From contig CAZDUZ010000037.1 of assembly GCA_964508755.1 (NCBI GenBank), positions 1 to 8,111 of the forward strand: DNA of 8,111 bases, read 5' to 3'. Of this stretch, positions 1 through 6,254 are shown in pieces (position 1 is the stretch's first letter; every line of letters begins with the position of its first letter). This stretch comes from CAZDUZ01 sp964508755. Its GTDB lineage: Bacteria; Patescibacteriota; Dojkabacteria; SC72; JAFGCJ01. A program made the position numbers and the translations under genes. The notes under the pieces are model-generated. The model was not told where the DNA came from. It made no database searches and worked only from the letters and a program-made list of their open reading frames with translations.

Positions 1-1667
1 CTCTGCTCCATCAGTTCCCATGTTTATATGATCACCGGCTTGTAATGGAATACCCGTTCTTCCTGAGTACTGAACAAGGTCACTTGTAGCAATGGCAAAA
101 GTTCTTTTTGAACCACCTTCCATAGTGCTCCCCCATCCTGTTGGATCGTTTATTAACGTTGGTGTTCCTCCCCGCTCCACTGCAACCGCACAATTTCCGA
201 CTCCTCCGCTATACAGGGTATTATTATGCACGACGGCAAAAGCAAAGGTGGCTGCTATCGGTCGTTTTCGTTTTATTTCATTAAATACCTGTTCAGCGGT
301 AAGGTAGAGACCGCCACTGGTATCACTTGCGTAGTACTTTTGTACAAATTCATTGAGAAAAGCGAGAGTTTCAGGGGTCGTGGTATCACTTATTGATACG
401 GTATCGGCAATCAGGTACAGCTTTCCATGTGAAGCTAATTTTTCTGGTGGTATTCGATGTTCTTCGTGGGTTGTCCACACATCCCCTCCAACTGAATGGA
501 TATTTTCAGGGATCGATTTAGCAGTTACTTGATTGTCAAAATCATGCCCTGCTCCACCGCTGAAAGCGGTAAACTCCTTGGAGGAATAAACGACATGAGG
601 ACCATCAAACAATCCTTTTTCAGATACTTCATGAAGTGCAGGGGATGGAACTGGCATAACCGGTCTCCGGATGTGTTTAATTTTCTTTGGCTTTTTCATT
701 TGATCTCCCTCTACAGGCGAAGGTACCTGACCATCTACTGGTGAAACATCCTGAACAGGTGAAGCACCATCGGTAACAAGTTCTTGAGCAATTACTTCTT
801 CCGGATGCATCTGGGATTGTGCTTGCGGTGCCTTTTCGGAAACTCGCGCATTTTGCTTACGTAGATATGCTCTTTCCATTAGTTTTCCATACTTCTTCCA
901 ATTATCTTGGAGGTGTGTGCCAACGGGATTACGTGGGTCGGTAACAATTCCTTCAACGATAGGAAAGGGGCCATAGAAAAGAAGAAGCCGGAAAATATCA
1001 CGTCCGTGCTGTCTACAAAATTGTGACTTATTACTCAAGGAGTCTATTCTACCGAATAGGTTGCCTACATCGTAGGTATCATTCGTTAAAAGCAGTGAAC
1101 GGATTGCACCCATATCAAATTGTTTACCGCCTGTTTCATCAACGGGAAAAACAGCTCCTAAGGCTTCAGCCATTTCAATAAAAGAAGTCTGGTACTTTTT
1201 CGGAATTTTGGAAAACCATTCTTTTCCTTTAGCTCGATCTTCATTTACCATTCTTTCGTACTCTTCCCACGAAGTTGCCACTTTGCCTTCGCTCATCGCT
1301 CCCTGAAAAATTCTATTGTTTTGTTCTGAAATGAACAATTCGCGTGGACTCAGATCTTCATGCCTGTCCTGCACACCTTGAACATCAGGACCAGTCACCC
1401 CTCCCGTTGTGCCTTCAGCTAAATCGCTAATTTCCTTTCGAACCTGTTCAATTCTTTCTTGTTGATTAGCAAAGGGTGTTTCTGTATCAGAAGACAGATC
1501 TATTTCACGAGAAGACTGTGATGGATCGGTGGTGTCAGTATGCGTTTCTACGTCAGAAACCCCTTGCGCACGTAAAGCTTCGTTTGGGTCGAGAACTTCA
1601 GAGGTTCCCCTATTTTGAATATATATTCTTCAGACGCATAGTTAATTGGTTTTGGTGGTGTTTTCAT
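1..1667 (-). CDS. Large hydrophilic protein with divergent PP2C-like phosphatase domain (3' partial; frame break near its start)
   Basis: A minus-strand frame is open from base 1629 to the left edge with no stop, so the C-terminus lies outside the window. Counting from the ATG at 1667 with the frame repaired, about 555 residues are visible. Residues 1-350 are hydrophilic and match no family I recognise; a Pro/Val-rich, then Lys-rich linker (about 300-345) leads to a domain from about 352 onward. That domain resembles PP2C/PPM phosphatases: LYLIAD (Asp421) stands where ADGxGG is expected, SGGVGNCAVAVERGG resembles the VGDSRxxxxRxG strand, and LQAGDHINMGTDGAE (Asp552) matches the L..GD...TDG metal-site motif. 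The Gly after the first Asp and the Asp of VGDS are changed (Thr, Asn), so activity is uncertain. The main frame is preceded by TGA at 1630-1632 and has no ATG until 1296. The ATG at 1667 starts a plausible peptide (MKTPPKPINYASEEY) that joins it only after an indel at 1611-1626. The PP2C relation is inferred from motifs. Confidence 0.72.
1611..1632 (-). other. Frame break at an (AT)4 tract in the PP2C-like gene
   Basis: Read on the minus strand from ATG 1667, frame 0 gives MKTPPKPINYASEEY and then enters a short out-of-frame tail that stops at TAG. The long frame is reached by a net shift of one base gained or two lost. Removing one AT unit from the ATATATAT tract here (plus-strand bases around 1618-1626) gives ASEEY-IQNRGTSEVLDPNEAL with no other change. 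An extra base in the nearby AAAA or GGGG run would also work. It could be a sequencing or assembly error, a real mutation, slippage-based phase variation, or frameshifting during expression. Confidence 0.6.
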
Positions 1668-1674
1668 GATATTC

Positions 1675-1703
1675 AGAGTATTCCAGAAAGGATGCGTTGT
1701 CAA
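1675..1703 (-). promoter_or_regulatory. Candidate promoter of the PP2C-like gene
   Basis: On the minus strand a perfect TTGACA (1703-1698) is followed after 17 bp by TACTCT (1680-1675), a weak -10 box. Only 7 nt separate it from the ATG at 1667, so transcription would begin at or next to the start codon. No Shine-Dalgarno sequence is seen there. The -35 match is good and the -10 match poor (3 of 6), so this is tentative. Confidence 0.35.
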
Positions 1704-1825
1704 ATTTATAATAAGAAAATGAAAGGGCAATCATTAACCGAATGAACAATACATTAATCGTAACAACGCTAAGTTCTTTGGATTAATTCAATCTCCCTTA
1801 AAAACTTTCTTTGACAGCGTAATTT

Positions 1826-1863
1826 TACAGTTCAATTGACTGAATTGAATTGTAGGTTTTTTT
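1826..1863 (+). terminator. AT-rich hairpin followed by a T-run (terminator or leader attenuator)
   Basis: TACAGTTCAATT (1826-1837) pairs with AATTGAATTGTA (1843-1854) over 12 bp with one G-U pair, around a 5-nt loop, and is followed by GG and seven T (1857-1863). This has the form of an intrinsic terminator read on the plus strand, but no plus-strand gene ends upstream. It may stop antisense transcription out of the PP2C-like gene, or act as an attenuator if a plus-strand promoter lies further left. The stem is weak because it is AT-rich. Confidence 0.45.
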
Positions 1864-1973
1864 GACAATAATTTCTGTAGTGTGTGGCTTTTCATCAAGA
1901 TAAATTCGTGTCACTTCAGAAAAGGTGAAAACTCCAGCAGACATACTGCAAATAAAGTAGCTATAAAAGCATT

Positions 1974-2003
1974 TTGTAATTGACTGTATGTAATTATTAC
2001 AAT
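1974..2003 (+). promoter_or_regulatory. Possible promoter of the DNRLRE protein gene
   Basis: TTGTAA (1974-1979) and TACAAT (1998-2003) are separated by 18 bp. They lie about 60 bp upstream of the ATG at 2065. A nearby TTGACT (1980-1985) and TATATT (2010-2015) are spaced too far apart (24 bp) to pair. In such AT-rich sequence these matches could be chance. Confidence 0.25.
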
Positions 2004-2064
2004 CAATGCTATATTAATATTGACTCGATAGTCCCAATCCAATAATTTGGCGCTTCATCATTTA

Positions 2065-3858
2065 ATGAGCAACTCAGCACTATCACGGATAAAGGCTAAT
2101 ATAAGCACAAAGCCATATTTAGTATTACTCATTGGAATGATCCTGGTTACAGGTAGTGTACTCGTATTCGGGAATTATTCCATGAATACGGCACAAACGC
2201 CTGAAATGTACAATGTGTCCCCTTCTAATTATGTACCGGATGGCCATATTGGTATATTGCAATTCAAGTCAAATTTCGAAGCTAATACCTTTATCTACAA
2301 AAAGAATAAACCGTATCAAATTAGAGGTATTGATTATAGTGTTGGCTATGGTACCAACAATGACTGGGATCAGTTAGGAAAAAACCTCCCCTGGATGAAA
2401 CTACAAAATTGGTGGTCCCAAGGGGGCAATTTCTATATTAGTAATGATCCGCTTAACAGTGAAAATAAGGTGTTACACTTTCATAATACTGAAAAGGTAA
2501 AAGGCGTGAGTAGAGGTCAGTGGTCCATGCAGGTTGTTGATGGTACCCAAGGTTACTGGACAGACGATGGAACTCCGAATCTTTTTGAACAACAATTTTA
2601 TCGGTATAGAATGTTTATACCCGTAGAAACCTCTAATGCATTTTCTTATAAAGAACGGGCTGGATGGTATATGATTTGGGAATCAAGTGCTTGGCCTCAA
2701 TTCCCTGAAGGAGGTGAGAACACAAGATATGTGGTCGGACTTCGAAAATATCCCAATAGTGGAACCTGGATCTTTTCTGCAAATCGTGAACGTCCTGCAG
2801 TAAATGTTACCAACGAATATTACTGGGATAATTGCGGTAAAGACTGGTGGACAAAGTGCGTTCCGGAATATACCGTACCGGTACCGTTTGGAAAATGGTT
2901 TACCTTGGAAGTTTTTTTCAAATATCATGAAACGGATGGAGAATTCTATATTGCAATGCAGGAGGATGGAGGACCTCGAAAAATAATCGGTCACTTGATC
3001 GGACAGACAAAGTATGACAAGAAGCTCCATGACCAGATGATTTTCAAAATGTATCACAAGGAAAACTACATAGACCGTGTTCCCGGTGGAACCCATCAGT
3101 ACTATGACGATCTAGAAATCTGGAGCGGTTATCCACCCGGATACTGGGGAGAAGATGCAAGACCACAAGATCCTGAACCGCCAACCAACCCATTACCTTC
3201 ACAGAATTGTACCTTTACCGGTAATCGAACAATGGTAGTTGAAAAAGGATCTAACCAGTTAGACAGTTTTATCTCTAAATCGTTAAATGCCTCAGGAGCT
3301 CCGATGATAGGGTGTAGTGTGAGTAGTGTAGCAGGTGATGGGATAACACCTGACAACTGTATATATTTGAAAACTACCTACTTCAATAACACCAATCAGT
3401 TTCGTTCGCTCATAGGATACGACCTGTCTGATATTCGGGAGCAAGACGGAATTAAGATAGATTCCGCATCTCTTCAACTGTACACAATCAAATGGGATGG
3501 CGTTTCCGTAACTGATAATAATCTCACGGTAGCTAGATTGTTAAAACCGGTTAACTATAAGTCAGCAAACTGGAACCTCTATGATACTGCACAATCCTGG
3601 GGACTGGAGGGAGCAACCAAAAATGTCAATCCCAATGCAGATTATCTATTGACGTCCTCTGCGAAGAGTAACTGGGGAAAAGTAAACGTCAATGTAACGA
3701 ATCTCATGAACGATTGGTATACCAATACGGAAGACAATCAAATCGATCTTCTTTTATTTGTTAATAAAGGAAGACGGGAATTTGCTTCACGTGAATACTC
3801 AGATCCAGTACAACGACCCAAACTTACAGTCACCTATTCATGTGATGTAACGCCCTAA
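2065..3858 (+). CDS. Membrane-anchored extracytoplasmic protein: lyase/lectin-like beta-sandwich plus DNRLRE domain
   Basis: Numbered from the upstream TTG at 2047, residues 1-22 carry basic residues (R14, K16, K22) and 24-41 form one hydrophobic segment. There is no lipobox, so a signal peptide or N-terminal anchor is likely and the rest would be outside the membrane. Residues about 65-365 are rich in Trp, Tyr and beta-strand patterns (RYRMFIPVE, FGKWFTLEVFFKY, FYIAMQED, YYDDLEIWSG), as in concanavalin-like polysaccharide lyases and LamG-type lectins. After a Pro-rich linker (370-385), residues about 400-598 look like a DNRLRE domain: DSFISKS, IDSASLQLY, NLTVARLLKPV, SWGLEGA, a W..V.V...V..W stretch, and RPKLTVTY at the end. 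The role is probably binding or cleaving an extracellular polysaccharide; the substrate is unknown and I cannot assign catalytic residues. I chose ATG 2065 (residue 7) over TTG 2047; neither has a clear Shine-Dalgarno, and a stop at 2029-2031 blocks earlier starts. Confidence 0.88.
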   Translation: MSNSALSRIKANISTKPYLVLLIGMILVTGSVLVFGNYSMNTAQTPEMYNVSPSNYVPDGHIGILQFKSNFEANTFIYKKNKPYQIRGIDYSVGYGTNNDWDQLGKNLPWMKLQNWWSQGGNFYISNDPLNSENKVLHFHNTEKVKGVSRGQWSMQVVDGTQGYWTDDGTPNLFEQQFYRYRMFIPVETSNAFSYKERAGWYMIWESSAWPQFPEGGENTRYVVGLRKYPNSGTWIFSANRERPAVNVTNEYYWDNCGKDWWTKCVPEYTVPVPFGKWFTLEVFFKYHETDGEFYIAMQEDGGPRKIIGHLIGQTKYDKKLHDQMIFKMYHKENYIDRVPGGTHQYYDDLEIWSGYPPGYWGEDARPQDPEPPTNPLPSQNCTFTGNRTMVVEKGSNQLDSFISKSLNASGAPMIGCSVSSVAGDGITPDNCIYLKTTYFNNTNQFRSLIGYDLSDIREQDGIKIDSASLQLYTIKWDGVSVTDNNLTVARLLKPVNYKSANWNLYDTAQSWGLEGATKNVNPNADYLLTSSAKSNWGKVNVNVTNLMNDWYTNTEDNQIDLLLFVNKGRREFASREYSDPVQRPKLTVTYSCDVTP

Positions 3859-3887
3859 CGTCCTCAGTGACTGTACGGGAATAGCGT

Positions 3888-3958
3888 AAAGGAGTGCTCG
3901 TAAGAAGTAGAAAGAATGATGATTATAATCATTCAATTTAACTTTATACTCCTTTTTT
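3888..3958 (+). terminator. Terminator-like nested hairpin after the DNRLRE protein gene
   Basis: AAAGGAGT (3888-3895) can pair with ACTCCTTT (3948-3955), which runs into a T6 tract (3953-3958). Inside lies a second perfect hairpin: GAATGAT (3914-3920) with ATCATTC (3928-3934) around a 7-nt loop. It lies 30 bp after the stop of the plus-strand gene, in the convergent gap with the Nudix gene. The T-run serves only the plus strand. The large loop makes a simple intrinsic terminator uncertain. Confidence 0.5.
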
Positions 3959-4046
3959 CATGTACGAGAAATATGAATCCACAACTGCATCTATCGATAA
4001 TAATGAAAACTGGAACTGTTTCAGAAATAGTGAGTACCATAAAGTA

Positions 4047-4565
4047 TCACTTATATCGGTAAGTTAGGGATGAGCCTTCCTGATTAACGTTTGCCTCTAA
4101 ATCATTATCCCTCCCAGGATATTCAGTACCTTCAATACGAGTAAGTACAATGTCACCATGCACCGTTACAATTCTTTTTTCATAATGCATTTGCTGTATT
4201 TCTACTACAGATAAAAATCTAGCCGCACGATGTTCCTGAGAAACTTTTATCGCAGATAGGGAATTTACTTCTAAGGCATAGTAGACAATGAAATTTCCTC
4301 GACGAGTTTGAAAACGAGCACACTCATGTAAGTGATCGAATTCACCATTTATACCTGTCTCTTCATATAGTTCCCTAAGAGCACAAGACAAAGCACTCTC
4401 ACTATCGTCTCTTCCACCTCCTGGTAAATCAAAAATTCCAGCAGGATAAACGCCACAATCCACCCGCTCGAGAAACAAATATTTGACTTCATCAACGTCA
4501 GCACTCGCGTCAGATCTGGTTGAAACAACAATGTAAGCACTTTCTACATTTTCGTCAGTCCCCAT
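4047..4565 (-). CDS. Nudix hydrolase
   Basis: This 172-residue protein carries a perfect Nudix box at residues 50-72: G50-x5-E56-x7-R64-E65-L-Y-E68-E69-T-G71-I72, preceded by the usual FDLPGG strand-loop. The conserved glutamates bind the divalent metal used to cleave nucleoside diphosphates linked to another group. Length and single-domain build are normal for the family; the last 25 or so residues are a polar tail. The ATG lies inside the end of the upstream nucleotidyltransferase gene, sharing 11 bp in a different frame, so translation is probably coupled. The visible ribosome binding site is weak (ACAGG five nt before ATG). The partner suggests a nucleotide sugar or free NTP as substrate, but this is inference and Nudix specificity cannot be read from the box. 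The stop is TGA. Confidence 0.93.
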   Translation of the reverse strand: MGTDENVESAYIVVSTRSDASADVDEVKYLFLERVDCGVYPAGIFDLPGGGRDDSESALSCALRELYEETGINGEFDHLHECARFQTRRGNFIVYYALEVNSLSAIKVSQEHRAARFLSVVEIQQMHYEKRIVTVHGDIVLTRIEGTEYPGRDNDLEANVNQEGSSLTYRYK

Positions 4566-5292
4566 GGTGCCTGTTTAGTAATAATTCATATTCTTCCCTT
4601 GTTCCTACTGATATCTGAGTTAGTTTTTCTACGACATAGGGTAATACTGTTTTGCCATTTTCATGAATACAATCGGACAGACCGCCTTCATCCCATAAGG
4701 AACAAAAACCGGAATTTTTTATATAGGAAGAAACAGCAGAATCAAACATATAGACCCCGACCCCGTAGAAATCATTATCATACTCTTCCGAAATAGATGG
4801 AAATCTGTCTGATGTCCCTACCATCGTTCCACTGACAGTATGTACGGTAAGATTTCCACCTTCATTCACCCTTGTAACCCAAACAATTAAAGGGCTTCTT
4901 TCTGTACAAAGATTAATGGAATTAACAATGTCCTGTTTTCGAAAATCTGTTATGGTATCACCATTTAGTCCCAATATTTTTTCATGTTTAAATAATGGTG
5001 ATGCTTGCACTAATGCTCCACCATGTCCCAGGGGCATTGGCTCAGGTGATAGAACTATGGTGTATTTCAAATCTTTCCTTATTCTTTCTACTTCTTTCTC
5101 AAAAAGTTCTCTTCCCCAAGAATAATTGACAATAGAATCTTTGAGACCACTATCTTTTAATCTTTTGCAGATTTTGAACAGAACTGATTCTCCATCTGAC
5201 AGTGGAAGTAATGATTTGGGCATTTTTTCGGAATAAGGTCTCATTCTTGTGCCGTATCCAGCACAGAAAATGAGCGAATCAATAGGAATCAT
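4555..5292 (-). CDS. Sugar-phosphate nucleotidyltransferase (NTP_transferase family)
   Basis: This 245-residue cytoplasmic enzyme would join an NTP and a sugar 1-phosphate to give an NDP-sugar and pyrophosphate. It opens with the family signature: AGYGTRMRPYSEKMPKSLLP (residues 11-30), covering the Gly-rich nucleotide loop (G-x-GTR) and the PK-LLP lysine. PLGHGGAL (87-94) stands at the base-recognition position, LNGDT (109-113) holds the metal-binding Asp112, and FYGVGVYMFDSAV (175-187) matches the FxxGxYxF strand. The end, ISVGTREEYELLL, resembles the closing xIGTPEDYxxA of short hexose- and heptose-1-phosphate guanylyl/uridylyl transferases (MurU- or HddC-like length). It has no C-terminal acyltransferase hexapeptide domain. 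The exact sugar and base are not determined. GAAAGGT (5307-5301) gives a good Shine-Dalgarno for ATG 5292. The Nudix gene follows with an 11-bp overlap. Confidence 0.92.
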   Translation of the reverse strand: MIPIDSLIFCAGYGTRMRPYSEKMPKSLLPLSDGESVLFKICKRLKDSGLKDSIVNYSWGRELFEKEVERIRKDLKYTIVLSPEPMPLGHGGALVQASPLFKHEKILGLNGDTITDFRKQDIVNSINLCTERSPLIVWVTRVNEGGNLTVHTVSGTMVGTSDRFPSISEEYDNDFYGVGVYMFDSAVSSYIKNSGFCSLWDEGGLSDCIHENGKTVLPYVVEKLTQISVGTREEYELLLNRHHGD

Positions 5293-5300
5293 GCAAAATT

Positions 5301-5307
5301 ACCTTTC
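5301..5307 (-). promoter_or_regulatory. Ribosome binding site of the nucleotidyltransferase gene
   Basis: On the minus strand GAAAGGT lies about 8 nt before ATG 5292. It is the clearest Shine-Dalgarno sequence in the window, supports this start, and supports a bacterial-type anti-SD in the host. Confidence 0.6.
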
Positions 5308-5405
5308 AGATGTATGTACGTATAATTAATGAGTAACCTCATAACACTGGCTAACGTACGAATCATCATACTATTACAGAAGAAATAATGAATACTCTTT
5401 GAGAG

Positions 5406-5424
5406 GAAGGTTCTGACAACCTTC
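5406..5424. repeat. Inverted repeat in the gap after the LPG-synthase-like gene
   Basis: GAAGGTT (5406-5412) and AACCTTC (5418-5424) form a perfect 7-bp stem around a 5-nt loop, which can be lengthened past one mismatch. It lies between the end of the large membrane gene (5505) and the nucleotidyltransferase start (5292). Neither strand has a T-run directly after it, so it is not a standard intrinsic terminator. It may be an RNA-processing hairpin or a protein-binding site. Confidence 0.4.
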
Positions 5425-5504
5425 TCCAGGAACAATGGGGTATATTGAAGTCTTCATTCCTTTGCAATCTCGGGAACTTTTACCTTACGTACTTTCACTT
5501 CAGG

Positions 5505-6251
5505 TTAATCGGAATCCACAAACTGCTTAATTCGTTTATTTGCAAAGTACCCAGGAATTAACGGAACCCAAAACGTTGCAAATCGATATGCAAATACACT
5601 CGAAAATGCAATTTCTTTTGACACCCCGAAGGCAACCAAGGCGAAAGCCATAATCGGTTCCACAACTCCGATTTTCCCGGGTGTGGGTGCTGGAGAGGCT
5701 AGTAAGCTTCCACCCAGCACAACGGTCATAGCCTCTGCAAAGGATAAAGATCCGCCAAATGCATACACAACGAGAAGTAAGGCAATTGCGTCTCCTGCCT
5801 TAGAAAAAACTGGACTTATGATTAGGAGAGGAAATACACGGGGTCGTTTTGCAATCATTTTTTTCAGATTATTTATAAATGCATTCCAAAATTTCAACAA
5901 AGTGTCATATGTTTTTCTCGCTAAATGAATATTAAAAGCAATATCTGCGATGAAAAGAATAGAAAGTGTCACAAATAAATAGGTTCCAAGACGAGGAAAA
6001 TCTTCCACAAAGGTAGTAGATATATTTAATGAACTTCCGGTAATTGCTGTGAAAATAATAAGTAGAAGGATACTGACAAGAAAGTATATGGTTTTCGAAA
6101 GAGTTAGAATACTAATACTTTCAGAACGAGTATTTCCATAAGCTTTAAGAAATTTTACCTGTAGTGCATACCCGGCAATTCCCATGACCGAAAACGCATT
6201 CACAAATAAGTCAGCGAAAGTAAGCTGAAAGACTCTCCAAAAGTTTGTCTT
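5505..6251 (-). pseudogene. LPG_synthase_TM/YbhN-like membrane domain, 3' part of a gene cut by an in-frame stop
   Basis: The frame is open directly after the TAA at 6252-6254 and continues the upstream protein in the same phase: KTNFWRVFQLTFADLF, then GTG 6203 and 231 further residues. Counted from that GTG, hydrophobic segments lie at about 34-54, 74-94, 125-150, 158-195 and 200-220. The family hallmark PAPTPGKIGVVEPIMAF (171-187) and the later R..TFWVPLIPG stretch (207-218) match the conserved end of lysylphosphatidylglycerol-synthase membrane regions (UPF0104/YbhN), which move or flip lipids. The first helices of this domain lie before the stop, in the 6252-7889 part, so alone this is an incomplete membrane domain. 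No Shine-Dalgarno precedes GTG 6203 or ATG 6185. It is either a nonsense-mutated remnant, a product of stop readthrough, or an assembly error. The stop at 5505-5507 is TAA. Confidence 0.8.
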
Positions 6252-6254
6252 TTA
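6252..6254 (-). other. In-frame TAA inside the PAP2-kinase-LPG_synthase_TM gene
   Basis: The codons read ACG TAT TAA AAG ACA AAC, and the same frame is coding on both sides. The stop falls in the loop after the transmembrane segment NAWLLLIAFLIELL of a family domain whose remaining helices follow. A single C-to-T change (CAA to TAA, Gln to stop) explains it. Without it, the protein would be about 794 residues. Confidence 0.8.

Larger units (their letters stand above)
1668..2046. other. Divergent intergenic region
   Basis: This AT-rich spacer lies between the divergently read PP2C-like gene and the DNRLRE protein gene. No convincing coding frame is seen. It contains the candidate minus-strand promoter at 1675-1703, the hairpin plus T-run at 1826-1863, TTGACA-like hexamers at 1811-1816 and 1862-1867 with no good partner -10, and a possible plus-strand promoter at 1974-2003. 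Confidence 0.6.

Noticed and set aside
496..744. Plus-strand open frame of 82 codons, and another at 92-307
   Set aside because: Both lie antisense to the long PP2C-like frame, have no ribosome binding site and show no family-like pattern; they are shadows of that gene.
1476..1745. Plus-strand open frame of 89 codons at the start of the PP2C-like gene
   Set aside because: It overlaps the opposite-strand N-terminal coding region and its candidate promoter, has no Shine-Dalgarno, and its Phe/Arg-rich translation looks like an antisense artefact.
2683..3096. Minus-strand open frame of 137 codons inside the DNRLRE protein gene
   Set aside because: It is fully antisense to a well-supported coding sequence, and its translation resembles no family I know.
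6203..6203. GTG at 6203 as the true start of a separate LPG_synthase-type gene
   Set aside because: No Shine-Dalgarno precedes it, coding sequence of the same family extends upstream in the same frame to the TAA, and the domain would lack its first helices.
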